DNA from: Mycobacterium angelicum
GTDB lineage: Bacteria > Actinomycetota > Actinomycetes > Mycobacteriales > Mycobacteriaceae
Assembly (NCBI RefSeq): GCF_002086155.1
Contig: NZ_MVHE01000028.1
Span: 1 to 64,000 of the forward strand
Length of the DNA: 64,000 bases
Reading direction: 5' to 3'
Part shown: positions 51,305 to 60,000 of the stretch, one piece after another
How positions within the stretch are numbered: the stretch's first letter is position 1
Layout of the letters: each line of letters begins with the position of its first letter
Translations under genes and position numbers: made by a program
Notes under the pieces: generated by a model
Databases searched by the model: none
The model's input: the letters and a program-made list of their open reading frames with translations, nothing else
Told to the model about the DNA's origin: nothing

Positions 51305-53488
51305 TCACTTCCGGTCCACCAGTCGCCAGATCCGCTGCTCGGATCCGCCGACCGAAATCTGGCCGGCCGGTGTGAAGTTCCACAGGTCTTGCATCGCTTC
51401 GAACACCTGCGCGGTGACGTAGACGCCGGGTTGCCTTGAGCCGCTGTGCATTTGGTAGGCCAGGCTCACCGCGCCGCCCCACATGTCGTAGACAAGGCCC
51501 GCTCGCCCGATCAGGCCACTGACGACTTTCCCGGTGTTGATCCCGACCCGCAAATCGAGCTGGCGGCCCGACTGGGCGTTGAAACGATCGATGATCCGCT
51601 GCATCTCGAACGCGAAGTCGACGCTGCGGTGAATGTTGTCCAGCCTCGGAGTGGTGGCACCGCAGCTGGCAAGGTAGCCATTGTGCAGAGTGCGAATCCG
51701 TTCCACACCATGGGTTTCGGCCGCGGAGTCGAACTCACGCAACAGCTCGTCGACCGTCCCGACCAATTCGTCGCCGGACAAATCGTTGGACAGGTCGTCG
51801 AGCCCCGCGATGTCGGCGAAAATGACGGTGACGTCCTGGTGCTCCTGCGCGATGGTCTCCTTACCCTCCCGGTATCGCCGCACCACCGGTTCGGGCATCA
51901 ACGACAGCAGCAGGCGATCGATTTCCCTGCGCTGCTCGTTGAGCAGTTCCTCTTTGACCTTGAGGTTATGGCTCATCTCGTTGAAAGCCCCAGTGAGATC
52001 ACCGAGTTCGTCGCGCGTTTTGACCGGCACGGTCACCTCGTAGTCACCTGCGCTGATCCTCGCCGTACCGGCCTCCAACCGGCGGATCGGCCGCACCAGC
52101 AGCCGCGACAGCAGCATCGACAACACACAGATGACGAAGCTCATCCCCGCGACGGCCAAGACCAGGGTCTTGCCGAACGAGGCCAATCGCTGATAGGCGT
52201 CGCCGTCGTCGCGCGTCGCCAGAATCGACCAATGCAGTTCTGAATTCGGCACATTCAGCGGCGCATAGGCTTGCAATTCGCGGTTGCCCAGATAGTCGGT
52301 GTCCGAGGTGACACCGGTCTGCCCGCGCTGGGCGGCGCGCAGACCCGCGCTGTGAACCGGCTGCACCAGCACCGTGCTGCCCAACCGCATCGCCTTCTTC
52401 ACGACGTCTGGCGCTGTACCGCCGGCGACTGCCTCACGCTGATATGCCTTCGGATTCTGCAGGAAAACCCTTGAATCGGAACGCATCAAGCCGTCCGGGC
52501 CGGCCAGATATGTCTCGGTCGATTTGCCCATGCCGACCGCTTCCCAATGCTTACTGGCGTTCATGATGTCGTTGATCTTCGAGATGGGTAACGGCAGCGC
52601 CATCACGCCCTCGGTTCTGCCGTTCATTCCGACCGGCGACACCAGCCACGCGGTGGGCGCGTCGAGCGCCGGCTGATACGTCTGGAAGTCGGTCATCCAC
52701 ACGAAGTCAACGTCGTTGGCCCGCAGCGCCCTCTGGTAGGCGTCGCGCAGATTGGTTTCCCGGTACGGCCCGGTGAAGACGTTGGTCCCGAGGTCGGGGC
52801 CTTTGTTCACGGTGTAGACGACGTTGCCGTCAAGATCCAGCAGCAGCGCATCCCGATATTCGAAGCGCGTGACGATGCTGCGGAAGAAGTCGTTATAGCG
52901 GGCATTGGCCGCCGACCAGGCACTGCCGTCATTGGCGTCATTGAAGCGCATCGCGTCGCCGGTTGAGGTAAACGGGGCGGTGTAATAGGCCTGAAGGTAG
53001 CGCTGCGCATTGGAACTCGGCAGCAGCGCGTTGATGTCCAGATCGTCTCCGGTCAACCGATTGATCGGATCGATCATCTGCTTGTTGTAGTAGTTCGCGA
53101 GCGACTGTTCCTGTGCGGAACTGATCTTCGCGTTGGCCAATTCGGCGAAGCCGGCGGTGAAAGCCCGCTCCGCTTCGACCGCACTGAAACCACTGCTGTA
53201 AACCATCACCGATTTCATCAGCTCCGAGAACAGCGCCTCGACCTGCTGCTTGTGCGACTCACGCAGCTCGAGCAGCCGCTCGATCGCGACCTGCCGCAAC
53301 GCATTGCGGCCCGTCACATACCCGACCAGACCGACCACAGCGACCGACAGGATGCTGCACACCAGCAGCGTCACCAAAAGTTTGGACTGGATTCCCATTC
53401 GGAAAAGCCGCAGAAACCGGCGTCCACGATTGACCGACGGGGCAGACTCTGCTGCCACTTCGGGTACCGTTTGCTGCCCTGATTCCAA
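51305..53488 (-). CDS. Receptor-type class III cyclase homologue with altered active site, copy 1
   Basis: The 727-residue protein (Rv2435c family) has two membrane segments (near 35-57 and 445-465) flanking a large external sensor domain of about 380 residues, a HAMP domain (VRPIRRLEAGTARISAGDYEV), and a C-terminal cyclase domain. Measured against Rv1625c, one metal aspartate (D559, FADIAG) and the purine aspartate (D668, YDMWG) are kept. The specificity lysine is R599, the second metal aspartate is N603, and the transition-state Asn and Arg are S675 and Q679. Normal cyclase activity is therefore doubtful. The start is TTG at 53488 after GAGAGGAAG. The sensor domain probably reads an outside signal. 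Confidence 0.88.
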   Translation of the reverse strand: MESGQQTVPEVAAESAPSVNRGRRFLRLFRMGIQSKLLVTLLVCSILSVAVVGLVGYVTGRNALRQVAIERLLELRESHKQQVEALFSELMKSVMVYSSGFSAVEAERAFTAGFAELANAKISSAQEQSLANYYNKQMIDPINRLTGDDLDINALLPSSNAQRYLQAYYTAPFTSTGDAMRFNDANDGSAWSAANARYNDFFRSIVTRFEYRDALLLDLDGNVVYTVNKGPDLGTNVFTGPYRETNLRDAYQRALRANDVDFVWMTDFQTYQPALDAPTAWLVSPVGMNGRTEGVMALPLPISKINDIMNASKHWEAVGMGKSTETYLAGPDGLMRSDSRVFLQNPKAYQREAVAGGTAPDVVKKAMRLGSTVLVQPVHSAGLRAAQRGQTGVTSDTDYLGNRELQAYAPLNVPNSELHWSILATRDDGDAYQRLASFGKTLVLAVAGMSFVICVLSMLLSRLLVRPIRRLEAGTARISAGDYEVTVPVKTRDELGDLTGAFNEMSHNLKVKEELLNEQRREIDRLLLSLMPEPVVRRYREGKETIAQEHQDVTVIFADIAGLDDLSNDLSGDELVGTVDELLREFDSAAETHGVERIRTLHNGYLASCGATTPRLDNIHRSVDFAFEMQRIIDRFNAQSGRQLDLRVGINTGKVVSGLIGRAGLVYDMWGGAVSLAYQMHSGSRQPGVYVTAQVFEAMQDLWNFTPAGQISVGGSEQRIWRLVDRK

Positions 53489-53620
53489 TCGTCTTCCTCT
53501 CGCTGCCGGCGAAAAGACGGGCAGATCACGCAGCAGACTAGCGCGAAAAGGTAACGAAACCAGCCTTGTTTGCGCAAAGAGGCGAGCACGGTCAGCTGCT
53601 GCCGGCCGAGTGATTGTCCG

Positions 53621-55024
53621 CTAACCGACTCGTTCGCGACGAGTTGCGCGGTCCGCCTTGGTTTGCCGCTCGTCGATGAGTCGGCCCAACTCCTGCAGCA
53701 GCAACGGCTTACCCATCACCACCTGCTCGAGGTGTTCGCGGTCGACCTGCAGGACGATCAGCTCCTCGAGCGCCACCGCACCGGTCGGATTGGGTTGCCG
53801 CGTCAACGCGGTGACCCCCAGAAATGCACCCTTGGCCAGCGTAGCGAGCGGAATGACCGAGCCGTCCTCCGTCGTCGCTGTGAGCCGAACACTGCCGGAG
53901 ACGACGAAAGTCATCCCAGCGGGCACCACACCGGCATGCTGCACGATTTCGTCGGTGCCGTAGCGCAACACGCGCCCGTAGGGAGCCAACGACTGCTGTT
54001 CGCTCAGACTCAGCCGCAGTTCCGGCCCAACCACCGTGCGCAGAGCGGCCTGCACCCGTTCGGTTGTCGAGAAGTCATCGTCGGCCTCGTCCAGATGAAG
54101 GTCTTCGCGCCGCGCCGAATACCAGACCCAGCGCAGGAAAGTGGCCTGAGCGTCACTGTCATCGGCTGCCGACTTCACCCGCACCGTCGTTCGGTACTCA
54201 CCGCCACCGACGGAAACGGTGGTCGGCATGGTTCCGGACTTGAGTTGGGGTAACTCGCCGCCAACTCTGGTCAGCATCGCGCACACCTGGTCCGGGGCAT
54301 CGGAGACCGCGAATTTGGTTGTGATGGCGCACTTATGCGACCCGCCCGGCCGGCTCAGATTGGTAAACGAGGTAGTGGCCAGCGCCGAGTTCGGCGTGAT
54401 CCGCAACCCAGCACCAGTCTGAATGTGCACCGCGCGCCAGTTCACCTCGACGACCCGACCGCGCCCGTTAGGGGTGTCCAGCCAGTCATCGATCCGGAAC
54501 GGCTGCTCGAACAGCATGAACAAACCCGACACGATCTGGCCGACGGAGTTCTGCAACATCAGGCCGATCACCACCGAGGTGACCCCCAGCGCGGTGAACA
54601 GACCCCCAACCCGGACACCCCAGATATAGGACAGAATCACCGCCAGGCCGGCACCGATCAGCGCGAAGCGCGCGACGTCGAGGAAGATGGTGGGCAACCG
54701 CTTGCGCCAGCTCTCCACCGGCGCCGCCTGGAATACCGTGGCGTTGAGCCCGGACAGCAGCAACACCAGCACCATGAACCCGAACGCCGTCGTGAGGATG
54801 CGCACCGTGGCATCGCCGGCCGGGATCTGCGAGGCCTTGACCAGCAGCAGCAACAGCGCGCCGAGCGGCAGTAGGTAGTTGCGTAACAGGCTGACCTGCC
54901 GGGCCAAATGGCTTTCCCGACGGACCAGGTGGCGATGCAACTCGGTGAGAATGATCAGCCCGACGGGCAGCCCGATCGCGATGCCCGAAGCCCAGTAGAA
55001 CCACGACGAATGAAATACATTCAT
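53621..55024 (-). CDS. MscS-type channel with cNMP-binding-like domain, copy 2
   Basis: The 467-residue paralogue of the protein at 49903 is alignable over its whole length: MNVFHSSWFYWASGIAIGLP against MNVFGSAWFYWAVGVVIGLP, the same pore region SVVIGLMLQNSVGQIVSGLF, and an altered phosphate-binding loop (FLGVTALTRQPNPTGAVALE). The most divergent parts are the region after the pore and the C-terminus. The start is ATG at 55024, sharing its A with the stop of the upstream cyclase homologue (TGATG). It is followed by a 132-bp gap that should hold the promoter of module 1. Confidence 0.9.
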   Translation of the reverse strand: MNVFHSSWFYWASGIAIGLPVGLIILTELHRHLVRRESHLARQVSLLRNYLLPLGALLLLLVKASQIPAGDATVRILTTAFGFMVLVLLLSGLNATVFQAAPVESWRKRLPTIFLDVARFALIGAGLAVILSYIWGVRVGGLFTALGVTSVVIGLMLQNSVGQIVSGLFMLFEQPFRIDDWLDTPNGRGRVVEVNWRAVHIQTGAGLRITPNSALATTSFTNLSRPGGSHKCAITTKFAVSDAPDQVCAMLTRVGGELPQLKSGTMPTTVSVGGGEYRTTVRVKSAADDSDAQATFLRWVWYSARREDLHLDEADDDFSTTERVQAALRTVVGPELRLSLSEQQSLAPYGRVLRYGTDEIVQHAGVVPAGMTFVVSGSVRLTATTEDGSVIPLATLAKGAFLGVTALTRQPNPTGAVALEELIVLQVDREHLEQVVMGKPLLLQELGRLIDERQTKADRATRRERVG

Positions 55025-57231
55025 CAGCGCTCGACCAATCGGAATATCGGCACCTCTGCCCCCTCGACCGAAATCGTGCCGGCCGGGGCGAACTGCCGCA
55101 CGTCGCGCATCGCCTCGTAAACCTGCGTCGTGACGTAAATGCCGGGTTGTGGTGCGCCGCTGTGCATTTGGTAGGCCAAACTCACCGCGGCGCCCCACAT
55201 GTCGTAGACCACACTTGATCGGCCGACCAGCCCGCTGGTCACATCCCCGGTGTTGATGCCGACCCGCAGATGCAACTCATCGCCGGTCTGGCTGTTGAAC
55301 CGATCGATGATGCGCCGCATTTCCAGCGCGAAATCGACGATTCGGGGAATGTTGTCCAGGCGCGGTGTCGTAACCCCGCAGCTGGCGAGGTAGCCGTTGT
55401 GCAGGGTGCGAACCCGTTCCACGCCAAGGTGTTCGGCGGCCGAATCGAACTGGCGCACCAATTCGTCTACTATCCCGACCAATTCGTTGCCCGACAGGCT
55501 GCTGGATACTTCGTCGAGCCCGACGATGTCGGCGAATAGGACGGCGACGTCGTGGTGTTCCTGCGCGATCGCCTTTTCGCCGTCGCGATAACGCTGCACC
55601 ACCGGCTCGGGCATCATCGACAGCAGCAGCCGGTCGTTCTCCCGGCGCTGCTCGTTGAGCAGCTCCTCCTTGATCTCCAGATTTCGGCTCATCTCATTGA
55701 AGGCCGCTGTCAGATCACCGATTTCATCGCGCGATGTGACGGGGATCGTCACGTCGTAGTCGCCGGAGCTGATCCGCTGGGTGCCGGCTTCAAGCCGCCG
55801 TATCGGCCGCACCATCGCCTGGGCGATGAGCATAGATGCCACACAAATAACGAAAATCATTGCCACCGTGACCAATATCAGCGCCCTGCTGAACGACGCG
55901 ACGGCCGCGAAGGCCTCCGAGGTATCTCGGGTGGCCAGGATCGACCAGTGCAGATCGGAGTTCGGCACGGTCAACGGCGCGTAGGCCTCGAGTTCCTGAT
56001 TGCCGGTGTAGTCGGTAGCCGAAACCGTCCCGGTCTGTCCGCGCTGAGCGGCGCGCAAACCCTCGGTACCCACGGGCTGTAGCAGCGTGGTGCCGCCGAT
56101 TTGGACGGCGCGGTTCGCCACGTCGGCCGGTGTGCCCGCCGACGTCGACTGCCGCTGGTACTCCTTGGGATCTTCCAGGAACAGCCTGGAATCCGAGCGC
56201 ATCAGGCGGTCCGGGCCGGCGAGATAGGTTTCGGTTCCTTCACCCATGCCCGCCGATTGCCAATGCTTGTCCGCGGTCATGATCCGGTTGATCTTGGCGA
56301 TCGGCAGCGGCAGAGCCAGCACACCCTCGGTCTTGCCGCCGGCCTCGACCGGCGCCACCAACCACGCGGTCGGCACGTCGAGTTGCGGCTGATAGGGCTG
56401 GAAGTCGGTGATCCAGGTGAAGTCAACGGCGTTGGCGCCCAACGCCTTGAGGTAGGCATCGCGCAGGTTGGATTCCCGATAGGGTCCGGTCAAGATGTTG
56501 GTGCCGAGGTCGGGATCCTTGCTCAGGCTGTAGACGATATTGCCCCTGGTGTCCAACAACACCGCATCGTCGTAGTCGAACCGGCTGACGATTTCGCGAA
56601 AGTAGCTGTTGAACCGCGCATTGGCCGCAGACCAGGCGCTGCCGTCGCCGGCATCGTCGAACCGCGAGGATGCTTCGTCCGACGTGAACGGCGCGGTGTA
56701 GTACGCCTGCAGGTACCTTTGCGCCGGAGTCGTCGGCAGCAGCGCGGTGATGTCGAGTCGTTCACCGGTCATGGCCTCGGTCGGTTTGATGAGTTCGTTG
56801 TTGTAATAGTTGACGATCGCCTGCTGTTGGGTGGGGCTGATCTTGGCGTCGGACAGTTGATCGAATCCGGCGGTGAATTCCGCAAGCGCATCGACCACCG
56901 TCAGACCGCGGGCATAAATCACCAGCGAATTCGTCAGATCGGAAAACAGCGTCTCGACGGCCCGCTTCTGCGACTCCCGCAGTTCGGTCAGCCGTTCATA
57001 TGCCGCCGTGGTGAGCGAAGTGCGGCCCGATTGATAGACGACTACGACTATCGCGGCAACCGAGACGATGCTCGACAGCAGCAACAGCACCATGAGCTTG
57101 GATTGGATGCTTGCCCGGAACTGTGGGCGGCGCCGCCGCTCTTTGGGACGACTCTTGGTGACCGACGCTGTGTCGGCCTCCGGGACCGAGTCTGCTGCAT
57201 GGCTCGACGCTGTTGCCTCACCCGACGTCAA
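55024..57231 (-). CDS. Receptor-type class III cyclase homologue with altered active site, copy 2
   Basis: The 735-residue paralogue of the protein at 51305 has the same architecture (two membrane segments, external sensor, HAMP, cyclase domain). The same active-site changes occur: D568 and D677 are kept, while R608, N612, S684 and Q688 replace Lys, Asp, Asn and Arg of active class III cyclases. The sensor domain differs more from copy 1 than the cyclase domain does. It starts with TTG at 57231 after AGAGGGAAG, as in copy 1. It overlaps the channel gene by 1 nt. About 145 bp separates it from divergent rbsK. Confidence 0.88.
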   Translation of the reverse strand: MTSGEATASSHAADSVPEADTASVTKSRPKERRRRPQFRASIQSKLMVLLLLSSIVSVAAIVVVVYQSGRTSLTTAAYERLTELRESQKRAVETLFSDLTNSLVIYARGLTVVDALAEFTAGFDQLSDAKISPTQQQAIVNYYNNELIKPTEAMTGERLDITALLPTTPAQRYLQAYYTAPFTSDEASSRFDDAGDGSAWSAANARFNSYFREIVSRFDYDDAVLLDTRGNIVYSLSKDPDLGTNILTGPYRESNLRDAYLKALGANAVDFTWITDFQPYQPQLDVPTAWLVAPVEAGGKTEGVLALPLPIAKINRIMTADKHWQSAGMGEGTETYLAGPDRLMRSDSRLFLEDPKEYQRQSTSAGTPADVANRAVQIGGTTLLQPVGTEGLRAAQRGQTGTVSATDYTGNQELEAYAPLTVPNSDLHWSILATRDTSEAFAAVASFSRALILVTVAMIFVICVASMLIAQAMVRPIRRLEAGTQRISSGDYDVTIPVTSRDEIGDLTAAFNEMSRNLEIKEELLNEQRRENDRLLLSMMPEPVVQRYRDGEKAIAQEHHDVAVLFADIVGLDEVSSSLSGNELVGIVDELVRQFDSAAEHLGVERVRTLHNGYLASCGVTTPRLDNIPRIVDFALEMRRIIDRFNSQTGDELHLRVGINTGDVTSGLVGRSSVVYDMWGAAVSLAYQMHSGAPQPGIYVTTQVYEAMRDVRQFAPAGTISVEGAEVPIFRLVER

Positions 57232-57376
57232 TCGGCTTCCCTCTCGCTATGGGTCAGCGTTGGACGGCGACGACCCGCTACTGACTTCTCTACGATGCAC
57301 CGATCACGCAGCATAAGGGCTCCGACACGCACGTCCTCCGTTGTGAAACCCCGCGCGACTCCATAACCTCGGCGGA

Positions 57377-58237
57377 ATGGCGACTCGAGTCTGTGTGGTG
57401 GGCAGCGTGAACATGGACCTGGTGTTCGACGTAGCTGCCCTGCCGCGCCCGGGTGAGACGGTGCTGGCATCGAAGTTGACGTACACGTTGGGCGGCAAGG
57501 GCGGCAACCAGGCGGTGGCCGCCGCACGCGCGGGCGCGCAAGTCCAGTTCGTCGGCGCGGTGGGCGACGACTCGGCCGGTGAACAGTTGCGAGCACACTT
57601 GCGGGCCAACGGTGTTGACGTGGCTGAAACGGTCCGGGGGCCAGGACCCAGCGGAACCGCCGTCATCATCGTCGATGCCGGCGCCGAGAACACCATCGTG
57701 GTGGCTCCGGGGGTCAACGCCCAGTTGGAGTTGAGGGGGGTTCCCGCCTGCGATGTGTTGTTGACCCAATTGGAGATTCCGGCGGCGACGGCGCTGTTCG
57801 CGGCGCGCGCGGCCAGTGCCGCCGGGGCCGTCGTCATCGTGAATGCCTCACCGAGCGGCCAGGATCCCGACATCCTGGCCGAATTGGCCGGCTACGCCGA
57901 CGTGGTGATCGCCAACGAACGCGAAGCCGACGAATGGCCTTACCAGCCAACACATTTCGTGGTTACGCTGGGCGAGCGCGGGGCCCGCTACGCCGGCCCG
58001 GATGGCAGGTTCGAGGTACGTGCCCCGGCGGTGACGCCGGTGGACACCACCGGCGCCGGCGACGTGTTCGCCGGAGTGCTGGCGGCGCACTGGCCACCAG
58101 ACCCCGGTTCCGCGCGCCAGCGACTGCGGGCCCTGCGACGCGCCTGCGCCGCCGGTGCCATCGCGACCATGGTGCCGGGCGCCGGTAACTGCGCACCCGA
58201 TGCCGAAATGATCGACGCGGCCGTACCGGACGATTAG
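57377..58237 (+). CDS. rbsK: Ribokinase-family sugar kinase
   Basis: The 286-residue PfkB/ribokinase protein has the N-terminal GSVNMDLVFDV, the GGKGGNQAVAAARAG signature, and the ATP/catalytic DTTGAGDVFAGVLAAHW region with the catalytic aspartate in GAGD. Ribokinase phosphorylates D-ribose at O5. It matches Rv2436 by position, next to the Rv2435c-like gene. No ribose transporter is nearby, so it may salvage internal ribose. It overlaps the stop of the convergent GntR gene by 4 bp. Confidence 0.9.
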   Translation: MATRVCVVGSVNMDLVFDVAALPRPGETVLASKLTYTLGGKGGNQAVAAARAGAQVQFVGAVGDDSAGEQLRAHLRANGVDVAETVRGPGPSGTAVIIVDAGAENTIVVAPGVNAQLELRGVPACDVLLTQLEIPAATALFAARAASAAGAVVIVNASPSGQDPDILAELAGYADVVIANEREADEWPYQPTHFVVTLGERGARYAGPDGRFEVRAPAVTPVDTTGAGDVFAGVLAAHWPPDPGSARQRLRALRRACAAGAIATMVPGAGNCAPDAEMIDAAVPDD

Positions 58238-59046
58238 CCCACGTCGTGGGCGAAGGTCAGACCGCCCGCGGCGTCCAGTTCGGCTCCCGATTGACTGAGC
58301 AGCACCCGGCTACGACTGGGCGACAACAGCACCGACAGGTGATGGTGCGGCATCCCATCGACGAAGACCAGCCTGTTGACCCGCAGCAGCGCCGAGCCGA
58401 TCGCGGTGTCGAGCAGCTGGGCATTGCGTGGGCCGGCAACCTCGGCAGTGATCTCATGTCGCACTCGTTCAACCACCAGCCCCGCGGCCGCGAGCAGCTC
58501 ATACAGGGCGGTGTGCCGCAACGCCGACTCGGTCAGCAGGTCGGCCAATTCCGGCGGCAGCCACGCCTCGCTCACGATGAACGGCTCGCCGGTTCTGCGT
58601 TGCCGTCGCACCCGCACGATGTGCAGTAACTCGCCGGCCGTCCCCAGCGCGTCGGCAATGGCCCGGGGCGGGCGACGCAAGCCGAGTTCGACCACGTCCA
58701 CGTCCGTTTCGAACTGGGTCTGACGCAGCCCGTCCAGATAGGAGCGGCCCGGCGACGACTGATCCGCCGGACCATGTTCTGCGACAAAGGAACCCACGCC
58801 ACGCCTGCGTTCGATATACCCCTGTTCGGCGAGATCGGCCAGCGCGCGCCGCACCGTGATCCGGGATACCCCGAACTGCTCGCACAACGTCTGCTCGGTG
58901 GGCAGCGCGTCCCCGGGTGCGATCACGCCGCGGTCGATTTCGTCGTGCAGCACCAGGAACAACTGCCGGTGCAACGGCACCCCGGCGGCCGCCGAAACCG
59001 GCCCTTGTTTAGCGCTGGCTTTTGGCACGGTGATCAATGTTTCCAC
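58234..59046 (-). CDS. GntR/HutC-family transcriptional regulator
   Basis: The 270-residue regulator has an N-terminal winged helix (LPTEQTLCEQFGVSRITVRR, then LADLAEQGYIERRRGVGSFV) and a C-terminal UTRA ligand domain of the HutC group. The start is GTG at 59046. It is divergent from the lyase operon, and a perfect palindrome lies between them at 59072-59095. It most likely represses that operon and itself until a pathway metabolite binds. Confidence 0.92.
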   Translation of the reverse strand: METLITVPKASAKQGPVSAAAGVPLHRQLFLVLHDEIDRGVIAPGDALPTEQTLCEQFGVSRITVRRALADLAEQGYIERRRGVGSFVAEHGPADQSSPGRSYLDGLRQTQFETDVDVVELGLRRPPRAIADALGTAGELLHIVRVRRQRRTGEPFIVSEAWLPPELADLLTESALRHTALYELLAAAGLVVERVRHEITAEVAGPRNAQLLDTAIGSALLRVNRLVFVDGMPHHHLSVLLSPSRSRVLLSQSGAELDAAGGLTFAHDVG

Positions 59047-59071
59047 ACACCTGCGGTTGCGCGTCCCGATC

Positions 59072-59095
59072 AGTTGTTATATCTATATAACAACT
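59072..59095. promoter_or_regulatory. Perfect palindromic operator for the GntR regulator
   Basis: The arms agttgttatat (59072-59082) and atataacaact (59085-59095) are exactly complementary around a 2-nt centre, lying 17 bp before the lyase ATG and 25 bp from the regulator GTG. The A/T-rich core stands out from its surroundings. HutC/FarR-type regulators bind such symmetric sites. Its position suggests it controls both divergent promoters. Confidence 0.75.
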
Positions 59096-59112
59096 TGAGA
59101 GGAGCGCAAGAC

Positions 59113-60000
59113 ATGCCTACCACCCCGGCACGCCAGCGGCTGCGGACCCTGCTCGATCGGCGTGAACTGGTGATCGCGCCAGGAGTTTTCGACGGCATCT
59201 CCGCACACCTGACCAAACGCGCCGGGCACGTCGCGGCCTACCTGACCGGCTCCGGTGTGGCCGCATCGGGTTTCGGCCTGCCCGATATCGGACTGACCAC
59301 GGCAACCGAAATGACCGAACGGGCCCGCATGGTCGTCGGTGTCTTGGGCGACATTCCCCTCATCGCCGACGCCGACACCGGCTACGGCGCGCCGCGAAAC
59401 GTGGTGCGCACCGTGCGGTGTTACGAGCAGGCCGGCGTGGCCGCGATTCAGCTGGAAGACCAGGTGTTCCCCAAGCGCTGCGGCCACTTGCCGGACAAGC
59501 ACGTCGTCGACGCGGCACAATTCGAACAAACCCTGGCCGCGGCGTTGGACACCCGCTCGGATGACAACTTTTTGGTGGTGGCGCGCACCGACGCACGCGC
59601 CCCACTCGGTCTGGACGCGGCGCTCGAACGCGCCAACCGCTATGCCGAAGCGGGCGCCGACATCGTCTTCGTCGAGGCTCCACAGGACGTCGCCGAGATC
59701 GAGCGCATCGCAGGCGAAGTCGGCGCTCCCCTGCTGATCAACATGGCGCTGGGCGGGCTGACGCCGCCGGTAGCCGTCGCACGCCTTCAAGAGCTGGGCT
59801 ATGCAATCGCGATCTATCCGAGCAACCTGGTGCGCCGCGCGGCCCTGGGCATGCTGCAGGGCCTCAGCGAACTCAACGGCAGCGACATCACCGACCTGCC
59901 GGTGCGCAGCCCGGCGGACTTCTTCAGGTTGGTCGGCCTCACCGAATGGCTGGAAGCCGACGCGAGGTATGCGGCTGCGGAGGCCACCGCATGGGCATGA
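59113..60000 (+). CDS. Isocitrate lyase/PEP mutase superfamily lyase
   Basis: The 295-residue protein belongs to the ICL/PEP mutase superfamily. Metal-binding D86 and D88 are in IADADTGYG, and the nucleophile region reads PKRCGH with C123, close to the KKCGH of true lyases, so C-C bond cleavage (2-methylisocitrate or 2,3-dimethylmalate lyase type) is likelier than mutase activity. GAGAGGAG precedes the ATG. It is the first gene of a coupled operon with large and small aconitase-like subunits. It is too short to be isocitrate lyase proper. Confidence 0.88.
   Translation: MPTTPARQRLRTLLDRRELVIAPGVFDGISAHLTKRAGHVAAYLTGSGVAASGFGLPDIGLTTATEMTERARMVVGVLGDIPLIADADTGYGAPRNVVRTVRCYEQAGVAAIQLEDQVFPKRCGHLPDKHVVDAAQFEQTLAAALDTRSDDNFLVVARTDARAPLGLDAALERANRYAEAGADIVFVEAPQDVAEIERIAGEVGAPLLINMALGGLTPPVAVARLQELGYAIAIYPSNLVRRAALGMLQGLSELNGSDITDLPVRSPADFFRLVGLTEWLEADARYAAAEATAWA

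Larger units (their letters stand above)
49903..57231 (-). repeat. Tandem duplication of a channel/cyclase two-gene module
   Basis: Two units of similar length (49903-53488 and 53621-57231) carry the same gene pair in the same order and direction, with the same TTG start and RBS style for the receptor gene and closely spaced junctions. H37Rv, as I recall it, has a single pair (Rv2434c-Rv2435c). Sequence divergence between copies is clear, so the duplication is not recent. Confidence 0.85.
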
